Assembly (NCBI GenBank): GCA_008477525.1
Contig: SPDT01000003.1
Location: forward strand, 1,116,001-1,180,000
Length of the DNA: 64,000 nt
DNA from: Hypomyces perniciosus
Taxonomy: Eukaryota > Ascomycota > Sordariomycetes > Hypocreales > Hypocreaceae
Direction of reading: 5' to 3'
Made by a program: the position numbers and the translations under genes. Each line of letters begins with the position of its first letter. The stretch's first letter is position 1. The notes beneath the pieces are model-generated. The model saw only the letters and a program-made list of their open reading frames with translations, did no database searches and was not told the origin of the DNA. Shown here piece by piece: positions 22,030 through 35,690 of the stretch.

Positions 22030-24083
22030 CAGTTTAATATATATTAAGGCAATCTATACTAGATATAAAATTAAAACTGTTAAGTTTAACTATACTAGCT
22101 ATACTTTAACCTAACAGTACTTTAAAGCTAATAATAAAATAGCCTAGTAAAGTATAATAATTAAACTCTAGTAGCGCGCTAATATTACCTGCAATATTTA
22201 AATAACTTATAAATCTAGGCCTTAAATAATATACCCTCTTTAAATATTAATAAAAACGATAATAGTAGCGCTGCCCTATTAACTTTTAGTTTACCTTAAT
22301 TTAGTTAAACTTACTTGTTAAAAATTTAGATTTAATTTATAAATTAAAGAAAAGATTAACCTTTACTGAAAATTGTAAATAAAGGTTAACTGTAAATAAA
22401 ACTATTATCCTAGAATAAATCTACTGCTATCTTTTTAATTAAAAACCCTTTAAACTTAAATTAATAGATAGTAAATCCCTTTTAATATAAACTATACTAT
22501 TATTTATATATAATATTTATATTAATATAAAAGCTTTAATAAATAGCGGCTATATACTTTAAGTTTTTATTAACTGTGCTTTTATTAAGCAATTTAGTAT
22601 TACTATTTAATAACTTCTATTTATTAAGAATCTTTTATTTATTAATAAAAGTATAGTTAATAAAATTTTAGACTTTTTTATTATATAAACTATAATCGGC
22701 TTTTATAAAAAACTCTGCCTTTTTTTATTATAAGTATCCTTAATAATATACCTATAATCTTTAGCCTTTTATAGTTAAGAAAATATAACTTTAATATTAA
22801 CTAGGAGGAGTTAACTATTATATTTAGATCCTGTTACTATTATAATTACTATCTTTTAAAAAGTATAGCTAGCCTTATATAGGTTTTAATAAAAGTTAAA
22901 ATAAAAAATAACTTTATTAAAGCTAATATAGGGAATATATATTACTAGCAATTAATAATTAAAAACGCTTTAAATAAAGCAAAGCTTAACTTAATTAAAT
23001 AAAAAACTATATTATACTAGTAACTATTAATTAAGAATACTTTAAAAGAAATAAACTATAACTTAATTAAAAAGGGGGCCCCTAAACTATACATTTTATA
23101 AACCTTAACGCTAAACCGAGATTACTATATAACCTATAAGTATAGTAGAATTAATAATAAAAAAATATAGGCATAAATAATCCTAAATTAAATATATATA
23201 AAGCCACTGCCTGCCTTTATAATCTGCAGTTAATAATAAAAAGGGAAACCTTTATTAAAGCTATTATTATTACTTTTTAATATATTACTTCTATAAAACT
23301 AAACTAAACTCTAAAATTAAAAAATATACCTAAATATAGCAGATATATAAATAGTGGCAGCTATAAACTTTATTACCTTTTATCAATAACTATATATTTA
23401 TGCAATAAAAGTAACCTAAAAGGAGATTAATTAAGCTATTAAAATTAAAGAGCTAATATCTATTACTTTACTAAAGCTTTTAAATAAGTTTTTTTAATAA
23501 ATACTTATAGGATAGGGAGACTGTATTAAAGCAAAAATGGCATTACTTAAAGAAATATATAACTTTATTAATAAATACTACTCTTTAATATAACTAAAAA
23601 AGATTATAGCTGCTAATATTAAGAAATTTATAGTAGGGAAACCTGAGTTTAGTAAGCCGGATATCCTGAAAAAACTGCTATTTTAGCTATATAACTTATA
23701 TAACGCCTTCCTGCTAAAGATAATAAATAAGCTTCCTTTATAATAGGCCTAGGACTATAAAATTAAAACACTATTAAAAAAAGACCTGCTATATTAAAAG
23801 AATAGGCTATTTTCATTTAATAAACTGCAGGTAATAAGAAAAAAGTTAGATAATAATTTAATAAAAAGATTTATCTATAAATCGCAAGTATAATACACTA
23901 CTCCCCTCCTTTTAGCCGCAAAACCAAAAGGCAGCGTCTATATCTATTAAGATTATTAAAGGTTAAATAATATTACTATTAAAAATCAGTACCTATTACT
24001 ATTAATCCAGGAAACCCTTAACGCCTTAAACTAAATAAAGGTATATATAAAACTCGATATTATTGCTGCGTTTAATAACCTTT

Positions 24084-24661
24084 TGTTAAAATAACAAGGT
24101 TATACTAAACCTCATTTAAGTGCAGCTTCTAGGAAGGTGCACCCAACGCAGCAATAAGGAAACGACTGAGTCTAATTGGGTTAACAATAGATAAACAATT
24201 GAATTGTAACTGAACTAATAGCTAGAAAGCTATAGAATATCTAGTGATGTGCGGCTGGTGTAGAAGTGATTGTATGAACAATAGCTTTGTCTTCTACAAT
24301 AGTCCTCCGACTAGATAATAGGAATGCGGCGGCAGAATTGGGTTCGTGGCCCCGTTCCTATTTTCCGCAAAATTCATTTGTATGGGAAATCGGCCAAATC
24401 GACTCACGGCCATACAAACAGGAAACCATTTTGGTCAGATTTTTCACAATAGCCATTGTGGCTATTGTATTGAGTCTAGGGTAGGCGGGGTAGCTGGTCC
24501 TAGCTCAATTGTTATCGTTGAAGATAACAGAAATTTCCTGACGTACACCAAAGTTCCTCTGGAACTCGGTCCTAGCGTCGGGCCTAATTCCGGGTCAAGC
24601 CAGAATAGGAAGGTTACCCAAATACACTAAAATCCTTACTTTTTAGCCCTCCTTTTTAACA
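24084..24661. mobile_element. Young solo LTR inserted in the gypsy reverse transcriptase
   Basis: A 578-bp insert starts TGTTAAAA and ends TTTTTAACA, i.e. TG...CA ends in an 8-bp terminal inverted repeat. It is flanked by a 5-bp duplication CCTTT (24,079-24,083 and 24,662-24,666). Its base composition is normal, in contrast to the surrounding RIP-degraded DNA. It interrupts the RT between AAFN and KGD codons. No internal coding region is present, so it is a solo LTR left by recombination, or a small LTR-like element. Confidence 0.85.
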
Positions 24662-27610
24662 CCTTTATATTGCTAAAGGGGATATATAGAAAACAGTGTT
24701 TATTATAAAGTTTAGCCTTTTTAAGATATTAGTTATACCTTTTAGCCTTTATAATGCGCCTGCTATATTCTAATACTATATTAACTATACTCTTTATAAC
24801 CTCTTTAACTATATCTATATAGTATACTTTAATAATATCTTTATATATTTATTATATTGAAAAGAGTACTGAAAATATATATATAAAGTAGTAGCCTGCC
24901 TTTAAGATGCTGGCCTTTAAATCGATATTATTAAATGCGAGTTTAAGATAATAAAGATAAAATACCTCGGCCTAATTATTACTTTAAAGGGACTGGAAAT
25001 AGATCCTAAGAAAGTTAAGGCTATATTAAACTAGCAACTACCTAAAGGAGTAAAAGACTTATAAAAGTTCCTCGGCTTTATAAATTTCTATCGCTATTTT
25101 ATTTAAAGATACTTTAAAATAGCTATATTATTAAATAAGCTTTTAAAGAAAAACTAACTATATACCTAGGGAAAGAAACAGTAAGAAGCCTTTAACTTAA
25201 TTAAATATACCTTTAAATTAGCCTTAATCTTAGCCCTCTTTAACTATAATAAGCAAATAGTTCTTAAAACTAACGCCTTTAACTAGGCATTAGGCGGTAT
25301 CCTATTGCAATATAATAAAAAAGGCATTTTATACCCTATTATATTCTTTTCCGCAAAATATAACGCCTAAAAATACAATTATAAAATTTATAATAAAGAA
25401 CTTTTAGCTATTATTAAAGTAATAGAAAAGTAGCGCCTAAAATTATAAAGCTTATAAGAGTTTAATGTTATTATAGACTATAAAAACCTTAAATACTTTA
25501 CTTTAATAAAAGCCTTAAATTAACAGTAAGTCTAATAGTTTAAATTCCTCTTTAGCTTTAACTTCTATATTGTCTACTGACCTGGCTTTAAAGCTGTGAA
25601 GCCTAACGCTTTAAGTAGAAAAGCAGAAAATAGGCCCGCGAAATTAAACCCCTTTAACAATTAAATTAAAAACAGGCAATACACTATCCTCCTATAAAGT
25701 TCTTTTAGCCTTAAAGCTTAGGCGATATTCTAAGAAAAAGTCTCGTTAAATATTAAACTGTCTATAAAGGCTGCCCTTATAGCTATAATAATACCAGCAG
25801 AAAACAGACTAATCGACAACCTAATCGCAGCGGCATATAAATAAAATACTATAGCGAGAGAAATAGTAACTATACTTTAAAACCCTAATATCCGCTAATA
25901 GCTAAAATAGCTTTATAGAAAACTCTAGATTACAATAAATAACTGCTAAGTAATAAATAGCAGAATTTACTATTAAAAGCGGCTTTTTATTCCCCCTAAT
26001 AATAAGCTTTGAATATAAATCCTATTTAGAAACCACTTAAGCGGCCTAGCTAGACACTTAGGCAGGTTTAAAACTCTAGACCTTATTAGCTGGATATATT
26101 AGTGGCTATAGATTTTAAGAGACACTAAAGCATTTATATAAGCTTGCGAACTATGCGTTAGAATAAAGGCCCTGCGATCTTTACTATAAAGCTTCCTTTA
26201 ACTATTACCAGTCCTGTTCCGTATATAGTTAGATATCTCTATTAATTATATTATACCACTGCCTAAATCCCGCCACTATAATATTACTTATAAACATTTA
26301 CTAATAATAGTTTACTGCTTTATAAAAATATATTATTTTATACCTATTACCTTACTATTAATAAAAAAGCTAGCCAATATATTTATTAATAAAATTTATT
26401 GCCTTTATAGTATACTTAATAATATTATATTAGACTTTAATATACAATTTATATTAAAATTCTAAAAACAACTCTTAAAGTAATTAAAAATTATATTACA
26501 ATAATTATTAGCCTTTTACTTTAAAATTAATAGCTAAATTAAAAAAATTAATATAAATATAAAATAATACTTATAAGCTTTTATTAACTTTTACTAAAAT
26601 AACTAGGTCTACTAGCTTCTATTAGCTAAGTTTACTGTAAATAATATAATATTTAAAACTATTACTATATCGCTATTTTTCGCTAACTATAGTTTTAACC
26701 TTTATTTAAAGACAAAGCCTTTATAGCTTTACCCGCTAAACCTTTTTACAGTAAAGAAAAGAGGGTTTTTTTATATTAATACTATTACTAATCGATTTGA
26801 ATATATTATTTTATAATTAAAGGCCTTTACTAAAGCCTTAAAAAAAATATAAAGAAAACGTAAATATATAAAAGGAGGCGTTATTAGTTTATACTATTAG
26901 GCAAAAAGTCTTTATTAATATATAAAATATAAAGATTAACTAGCTAATAAAAAAGCTAGATAATAAATAGGCGGGACCTTATATAATAATAAAAGTATAC
27001 CTATAAGCCTATACTATTAGCCTGCCAGAAAATATAAAAATTTTCCTAATCCTATATAACTCCCTCTTATAACCTAAAACAGCCACTTTATTGCACTTTA
27101 AATAAAAAATAATTAATAAAGCCAAGTTAAGGAATATTTAAAGTAAAGTACTAGAAAAGGAAAATAATATAAATAAAGTATAAGAAAAATAAGAGTTTAA
27201 AGCGCTTTTAAATTATTATAATAATAATAGATTCTATTACTTTATTAAATAAAAATACTATACTACTATATAGCAACCAGTTAAAGACCTATAAAGCTAA
27301 AAAAGGGTAATATAAAACTTCTATAAAAGAAATTTAAAGAAGCTAAGCCTACTGCAATAAGCATTAAAAAGAATTATAAAAGAAAAAAAAAAGAAATAGC
27401 TAAAAAGAAACCAATACCTATAAAGCGCTAACTAAACACTATACTGCATTAAAGTCTATAGCTAAACTATATATTATTAACACCAAAAACTATATAATTC
27501 GCCTTATTTACCTTTATATTAAAAGTATTAAAGTAAATTACCTAGAATTTCAATTTATATAAGTAATATAGCTATTTATAGCCAAATAGCGCAATAAAGA
27601 GGGGGGGTAT

Positions 27611-27782
27611 TATTATAGTATTAACTATAACGCGATATTAACGCCCTATTATATAAGCTTTAGTTATATAACTAGGCCCTAACATATTCCTAGCTATAGC
27701 TTTCTGTAAAGCCTTAAGGCTTTTTTGCTCTCTATAGTATAACAACAATATTTACCCTAACCTGCCTTTCCGTACCATAATA
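27611..27782 (+). repeat. 3' LTR of the gypsy element (172 bp)
   Basis: It begins TATTATAGTATTAACTATA, aligned base for base with the 5' LTR start, where G and C are replaced by A and T. It ends CGTACCATAATA. The polypurine tract lies immediately upstream. Confidence 0.88.
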
Positions 27783-28860
27783 TCCCTATAAGGTTTAAAG
27801 TTTTATAGTATTAGCTTTCTACTTTTTTATATAGTTACTAACTATATATTAGCCGTTATAGTAATAGTATAAGTTATAAAGTTATTAGTATTTTTTATAT
27901 TATAAAGTAAAAGATATAGTATTAAACTATATAAAATTGCCTATATCTTTTTACTTTAAAAGGTTTAATTTATTTTAAGGTAGAGTGTTACGGGTTAGAC
28001 CCAATTAGGAAGGACCTCGGCTATACTAAGCCTGGCACTACAATTCCCTATATCTCTCAGACCAGCTAATGCAGATATATATATATCAGGCACTGTATAT
28101 AAGCCCTAGGCCTACGCGCATATATACTACTACACTATAAATCGATATATATATAGCTAAATAATCCCCTTTCTTATTCCCTCGCTCCTTGGCTTTAAAT
28201 AGACAATTTTATAGTGCCCTATTATCAGTTACTATAAAAGGCTATGCCTATTATATATTTAAAGCTTATTTCTATTAATTTTATTAATTCCCTATATACA
28301 TTAAAATAGTTAGCCTTACTAACAATAATAACTTTAACCTTAGCGAAAAGTAAATTATTACTTTAGTTAATAAATTATTATAGTTAATTATAAAGTAAAT
28401 AAATACGATTATATAAGCGCTTAATATTAAAAGGAATAATATAAAGGAAGCGCCGCCTCTTTTATAGATTAATATACTATACTAAAAAAGGCAGAAACCC
28501 TTTCTTAACCTTTTAAAGTTTTTAAGGAAATAAAGTAAATATACTTTATCGAGGGGGAATTGGCACTCTAAAACATATATACAATATATACACACACCTA
28601 TATATAACGACTAGTATCAAGCGCGGGAACTGCGCTCCTGACAGAATTACGAAGCGGCGATTAAGTAATATAAAGATTAAAAGATACTGTAGATTATTTA
28701 ATTATAATACTAGCAGCTAAAAGCAACTAATAGTTACCTTTATACGCCTTAGCAGCTATATTGTTATAAATAGGTGTCAGACCACAAATCCAGCAAAAGT
28801 AAAGCTCTATATAATCTGCGTAAATAAGTGACCTTATATGCTATGTGACAATAGGGTTAT
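27783..28860. mobile_element. Fragments of other LTR elements
   Basis: Two G/C-containing islands stand out in the A/T-rich DNA. One is at about 27,985-28,200 (starting TGTTACGGGTTAGACCC). The other, at about 28,550-28,690, has GAGGGGGAAT followed by TGGCACTCTAAAACATA, the form of a polypurine tract and LTR start. The spacing (about 550 bp) and a shared TGGCACT suggest a short deleted element. The family is unknown. Confidence 0.4.
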
Positions 28861-31800
28861 ATATTAAAGGTAAAAAAAGGTTACTTTTTTTTAAACTAGG
28901 TTTATCTATATATCTTTATACTCCTATACTTTCCTAATCTAGTAACTGCTTAAATAAGCGGCTAACTTTTCTTAGGTAAACTAAAAGAAAAAAAGTAGGT
29001 ATATTAAATATATTAGTTACCTTTAATAAAACCCTCCTTATAAGTATTCGCAAATAAAAGTAGTGAATTTTAATAAAATGCTTTTTTTATTAAATCCCTT
29101 TAATACTAGTATAGTAATATTTAAGAAAAATATAAATAATATAGGAAAGTAATAGAAAAAGTATTATTAAAAGAAAAAAGGAAAGAAAATTAAAAGTAAA
29201 ACTACTACTATCTATATTACTAATTCTTATTTAATCTATATTAAATTATTCCCTTTTTATTAAAACTATTATAGTTAAATAATCCCTTTTTATTAATTTC
29301 TTTATTGCTAGGCATTTTAAGCTACTATCTGCTTATTTTATATTAATTATTTTATTATTTATATAAGTATATAGACTTATTTTTAAATATTATCTTAAGC
29401 CGATTTATCTATTAGCCCAGGTAGCATTAAGCTGCAGTATATATTTAAAACTATAATTTATTAGACTTAAGAATATTAAAGTGCAGTTTTCCCTATTATT
29501 GCTGTAAAGGCTATTATTATAGTTTACCCTTTTTCGCCTAGTTTTAAAAAAGCTTTTTTATTATTTTTAATTGCTTGCTAGTTAAGTTTAATAATAACTC
29601 TTAAAACCTTTTTATCCTTTAAGTCCTAGTTATCCTTTAATGCATTAAAAAAGCTATTATTTTCTTTAAAGGAAACTGACTCTGCATTTAAAGTTTTAGT
29701 ATTATTGGCAATAGCTGGCATAGTTAGCAGAGGTCCTATAGGTTATAGCATTACCGAGAAATGCATTAACCTACTCCTAGTTACTAGTTCTGCTACTACT
29801 TTTATAAAAGATACCGCTTATATTGCTAGGCTAGCAGTATTATTTTATTTCTTTACTATTAATACTATTTATAAAGTAGGGGAGAATACTTTTCTTTTCT
29901 TTTACTGTAACTAGCTTAGCTATATAGCTAGGGGTGCAGGTATTATTAATATAGGAAATTATATTCTAGGTACTGGCTGCTATTATTAGTATCTTTTTTA
30001 AATGCCTAGAAGTAAAAAGGCAATTAATTGTTAAAAAAGACTATTATTATAATAGATTAACCTATTCTCTTTTATAAGGTTATTTACTAGTACTTTTAGG
30101 TTAGTTAAGTATTAACTATTAATCTTTATTATATTCCTCCTATAAGTTATTTTAAAGGGAGCCTATTAGCTTTAATTTAATTTAATTAAATAGTATTTAA
30201 TTAAAAAAAGCAGGATATCTTTAATATTTATTTTAAAATTTATAATAGTAAGTTTATTTACTATTAAAAATTAATGCAAAACTTAAATTATATTTATACA
30301 GCTTTTAGCTAAGTATTTAAGGTATAAGTATTAGTATTAATCTTAAAGTAGAAATGTAAATCCTTTTAGGTTAATTGTTTTATACTTTTTAAAGCTAAAA
30401 GAGATAGGGATCCTGCTTAAAGGTCTTGCCAGTTAATTTAATTTAATACTAATAAGTTTATAGAGCATTTACTAGATCTAGAATAAGCTTAAATAGCTAT
30501 ATTTATTAGCTTTAGGTTATTCTATATATAGGACTATATAAAAGCTAAATAAATAAGGAAATACAGCTTTTTTAACTATATAGGCCTATAAATTAAAAAA
30601 CTACTGCACTTAGCGCTTATAGTTATATCTATAAGAGTTAAAGTAGTAAAGGTATTTATATTTATTAATAATATAAGTATATTAATATTTAAGAAAATAA
30701 ATAAACTTTATAAAAATTTATTATTTTTTAATAAAGTGCTAAAAGTTTTATAGTCTATTAGAAATATTAAAAGCTTAAAGTATTATTTAATTAAAGGTAA
30801 AGGCACCTTTAAAAGTATCTATAAATATAATAATTTTAGCTTAGGCCGCTTTAATAGTTGCTAGTCTTTTTACTATTATATAAAGTATTGCCTTTAAAGT
30901 AAAGTTTAATGTTTATTTTTTATAAGAAAGGTTATATAAGAAGTTATAGATATCTTTAATATTAAAGCGCTATTTATTTACTTTAAAGTTAAGTATTAGT
31001 GTAAGATTTTTATAATAAATATAATTTAAAGTAATTATTATTTTAATTAATAGTTATAAATAGCTAGTAATATATTAGTTAAGTTAAAGGTAAATTTATA
31101 ATAGTTAATAGCTATATTAATTTATAATAGGATTAACAGTAAGGTTTTATTTATTTAGCTTAAAAAAGTTTTTAGTATAGTTTAAGGATATTTAGCTAAT
31201 ATAGTAAAAGAATAGAGTTTTTAATTTATTTTTATAGGCTAAAAAAATAAAGTAAAAGGGTAAAGGTTTTTATTTAAATAAGGCATTATAATAGAGAAGG
31301 AAAAAGGGTATAATTAAATAGTTTTAAAGTAGGATTTAAAGTAAAGGCAATAGTTTAATTATAGTAAAATAGGATTATATTTAAATAGATAAAAAGAAAA
31401 AAAAAGGCAGAGTATAATATTATTTTTATCTTTTTATAGGTGCAGGTATATAGTTTAGTATATAGGGTAATTTTTTTATTATATATAAATTACTGCTCCT
31501 TTAAAGTAGCCTTTATAATTTACTTATTTTTTTATTTTCTTTTCTCTCTTTTTTTTCTCTTTTTTTTAATTTTTCCTTAACTATTATTTAATTATAAAAG
31601 ATTTTATTAAAAAAGCCTATTATTAATTGCCTAATATAGCCAACTTTATTAATATACCTATTATAGGCAAGAAAACCTTTCGCGAGATTTTTTTATGTTA
31701 GAAAAATTAAACCTAGCTTTATCTCTCTATTTAGCTAGTTACTTTAAATAAAGCTTTAGTAAATAGGTATTATTTAATTAGCATCTTTGTTTTAACTTTA

Positions 31801-34409
31801 TTTAAGTCTAAAAGTATTTTGCTATTTAGATTATAAGTAGTATTAATATTAATTAATTAAACTTGCTAATTTATTTAAAGATTGCTTTCTCCCTTTTATT
31901 TGCATTATCTTTATTACTTTTATTATTTATACAAGGTTATACCTTTAAGGAATACTTTTAGCGCTATACTTTTAAAAGCTTTTAGTTATATTTTTAAAAT
32001 ATTATACGCGCTATTAAAAGAAAGCTTTTTAAGTTTATCTATATTTTAATAGAGATTTTATATATTTATAGGTAGTTCTTTTATACTCTTTTTACGCGGA
32101 TAAAGTATATTAAAGCCCTATTTATATTATTTTATATATAATATAATCCTTAGTTTTACTAAAGGTACTTTTAGACTTAGCCTATTACTATTACAACTGC
32201 TAAAGAATATATTTTATTCCTTTTTTATAACTATATCTTTATCCTAGGTTTTTAATAAAAGGACGATTTAAATTGCCTTTAATTTAAAGCCTCTTTTTAT
32301 ACTTAGCGATATCTTTTTAATTACTAGCCTTAATAAAGTAACTAAAGTATAGCTACTACTTTCCTTAAAAAGGATTAAATATTTACTTTTATTAGGCTAG
32401 TAGTCTCCAGTTATTTTAATCTTTTAATAGCCTTTTATTTTATAAAGGACTTTCTTTAACCTAAAAGAAATAAAAAGGTAAAAAGTTAAATAATTTAACA
32501 GGTTTAAAAGTTTATTTTAGCTTTTATTATTAAAAAATAAACAGTTAATAGGAAAATATAATTAATAAATTATTTAATCTTACAGTTCTCTTTTTTATAA
32601 TATACCTAAATTATATTTTTTATAGGTAAAGCAGTAAACTTTAATTAATAGCTATCTCCTCCCCTTTAAAAATAATACCTAGCAGCTATTTTTTAAGAAT
32701 ATTACTGCTTATCCTCCTTTATATATCTTTTATATAAAGGTAGTTATCCTAATTTATATAGTTTATTCTCGGAATAGCCACCTTAAAGTATTATAAAGGA
32801 TTGCATTTTAATTAAAATATCTCTTTTTCCTTTAACTTATAAATATATACTTTAATTCTCAGCTAAACTATTTAATTTTATTAACTATATATTCCTTTAA
32901 TAGCTAAATAGTTACTATAAAGCTTTTTAAGTTTTTAATTATTAATAACCTTAATTATTACTTTATTAACTGCTTTATCTTTAAGTAAATCTTTATCTGC
33001 CTTTAGGTCTTAATCTATAAAAGTCTTTTTATTATTTTTAGCCACCTATTAACTAAATTTATTTTTTATAAACTTCTTTAAATATTTACTTAAGTAAATT
33101 TTATTAAATAGGACCCTATTTAATGTTTTTAGTTTATATACTTTTAATATATCTACTTAAAACTTAATCCTAAATAAGCTTAGCTAATATATCCTTAATT
33201 TCGCATCTTTTAAAAAGTCCCTTTAATGCTTTATATTATAAAGTAAAATAAAGTTGCTAGGGAGGAGTAGTTTAGCTGCTTTCTGCAGTAAATACTAATT
33301 ATTAGTATTTACCTTTTTAGCTAATATTTAGCAAAATACAGTTATTTTCTTTTAAGCTATCTTAATATTTTCCTTTTTTCTGTTAAGTATACGGATATAC
33401 ACTATTAATTAATCTTTTATTATATAGACTTTATCCCAGTTAATTAACTGCTAAATAGGTAGTTTTACCTTTAAGGGAAAAATTGGTTTTTAGTTAAATA
33501 ATAAGTAAAACGCAAAGTACTTTATTAAGCTTTTTACTATATATTTATTAGCTATAATTGCTTTATTTAAATTCTAGAACTACTTTTTATTAAACCTAGC
33601 TATTTTTACTAATATTAATATTAAGCTTTAATAGTTAACCTTTATTGCAGTATTGGCTTTAAGGTTATATACTAATATTTAAATAATCTTAACTTTTAGA
33701 TTAATTAATACCTTGAAAAGTATCTTTTTTATTTCCAGTCCTTTATTTATAATAGCCTAAATTATTCTATTAAATTATTATATCTATTTAAATATAAACT
33801 TTATTATTACTGCTAATAATAAAGTAGGTATAGGTTTTACTTTTATTTATCTATAAAAATTATATTTTCCTTTAAATAAGTAAATATATTTATTATTACT
33901 TAAAATATATTAAATATTAAAATAGACCTTTTTTATAGGCCTAATTAATTTTATTATAATAGCTAGCTCTTTAAGGCAAGGCAGATTAAAGCCTTAATAT
34001 TAAAGGTATAATATAACTACTTTATATATATTATTTTATATCTGCAGCTATTAATATCTTTCTTTTAAAAACTAGAAAATTACCTTTTAGCCTTTATAGC
34101 CTATTTTAGTGTAATACTGCTAAACAGCTATTTTTTTAAAGTTAAGCTATTAAAGATAAATATAAGCTGGCAGCAGTATTTTATTAGTTTTGCCTATAAC
34201 TTCCTATCTTTTACAATAAACCTTTTTACTTTATTTTTAAATTACTAAAAGTCTATAGCTAAAAGATTAAATAGTCTTTATATTGTTTAAAGGTACTGCG
34301 CAATTTATTAAAACTCTTTACTATACTCCTTTTTTAGCAGTATAAACGAAATTATACCTAAGTGTATATTTATAAAATCTTTTAAATCCCTTTTTTTCTT
34401 AGCTTTAAC

Positions 34410-34495
34410 CTTATTTATAGCAGTTATTAGTTTATAGGATAAAATGTCCACTATAATATTTTCTTTTTTAGGGATATATTTAACAGTAAAGTTAA
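34410..34495 (-). pseudogene. RNase H C-terminal fragment of the minus-strand gypsy element
   Basis: The conceptual reading FNFTVKYIPKKENIIVDIL resembles the conserved end of gypsy RNase H, usually Y-x-P-G-x-x-N-x-x-A-D-x-L-S. Gly and Ala positions are changed, as expected from RIP transitions. Confidence 0.65.
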
Positions 34496-35379
34496 AAAAA
34501 AGATATAATTAATTTATTAAATTATATACCCGCTAAAGATATTATTAATTTTACTATTTATTTAATTAATAACTACTTTAATATTTATTTCTAGTATAAA
34601 TAGAAATTTATAAATATAAATATATAGCCTTTTAAAGGCTTAAAGTAAAGCTTTATATTTTTTTTATAGCGTTATACTTTATTTCTAATAAAAGCCAGTA
34701 TTTAATTTTATATTAAATTAATTATCTTTTCCCTTTTATAATCTATATTAAAATAGCCCTTTAGCTTACTATACTAGCATTAACTATAAAGATTACTTCC
34801 TTATATCCTTTACTTATATTTAATATTACTAATATTAAAGTAAAAGTAATAAACTCTTTAAGTTTATCTATAGCTTACTATTATTCTTTAATTTACTTCC
34901 AGGGGGCATTTTTCTTTAATAAAGTTATTAAAGGCTTAGTAATCTATATAAAACATTTAATCTAGCATCTATAGTAGCTAATTAAACTAAAAAAAGATTA
35001 AACTTTATTAATAGTTTTATAATTCTTTTATTCTTTAATTTTAATAATTTTGCCTATAGCCAATTAATACCCTTTTATTTTATATAGGTACCCTATTAAT
35101 TTACTAGATTTTTAATAAAAGATTTATTCTACTGCTAAAATTATATATCTTAATAGTTTAATATTTACTAGGGTTTTATTTAAGTTTTACAAATACTTTA
35201 AAATATAGCATTAAACTTTAAATATTACTTCTTTACTGCTATAAATAAACTTTAAACCTTATACTATAATATTATCTAAAAATAATCAGTAAACTATAGG
35301 TATAAAATTAAATAGTATTTAAAGAATAATATACTGAAATTGCGCTATTAAGTTTATAGCGCCTATTAGAAAAGTATAG

Positions 35380-35690
35380 TATCTTAAAAGGCCAATAAAG
35401 CTTATAAATATAATTATAGTTTAGCTTTTTTTATTAAAAGGGATTTAATTATAGCTTAAGAAAAAGTCTAGTAATAATAGTATTATATAACCTGTAAAGT
35501 CCTCATTAAATTACTCTGCGCTTAAAGGAATAAAAGTATCCTTAATAGTTACTTTATTTATCTATATAATAAAGTTAATAAAGTAAAAGCTGGTATTTTT
35601 CTTTTATATTAAAAAAAATAAATTTCTATATAGCCTATAGCCTTCCTTTAAAACACTTTTTTTAATATATATTTATAGTAGGTTAATTAC
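35380..35690 (-). pseudogene. Reverse-transcriptase fragment of the minus-strand gypsy element
   Basis: The fragment contains NKVTIKDTFIP, then a short acidic stretch, then DFTGY and LLDFF. The pattern matches the palm start of fungal gypsy RTs. Several stops replace expected Gln/Trp codons. Confidence 0.7.

Larger units (their letters stand above)
20488..27782 (+). mobile_element. RIP-degraded Ty3/gypsy LTR retrotransposon, plus strand
   Basis: A 7.3-kb element (including a nested 578-bp insertion) is bounded by two 172-bp LTRs. In-frame traces can be read in the order gag zinc knuckle (21,976), reverse transcriptase (23.9-25.1 kb, with KLDIIAAFN before the insertion and KGD after it), RNase H (VLKTNAF near 25,260 to ALSRKAE near 25,610), integrase HHCC zinc-binding part (26,030-26,165, HxxxxxxxH then CELC) and integrase core start (LDISI...PLPKSR near 26,230). 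The order RT-RNaseH-IN is diagnostic of Ty3/gypsy. A G-rich polypurine tract (AAAGAGGGGGGG) sits just before the 3' LTR. All frames are broken by many stops, mostly TAA/TAG produced by C-to-T and G-to-A changes, so the element is dead. Confidence 0.9.

Noticed and set aside
24287..24630. Two plus-strand frames of 65 and 94 codons inside the AT-rich block
   Set aside because: They lie entirely within the solo LTR at 24,084-24,661, overlap each other in different frames and have no protein features.
29705..29914. 69-codon frame in the RIP block
   Set aside because: It is a chance opening in A/T-saturated DNA. Composition reflects mutation bias and there is no domain.
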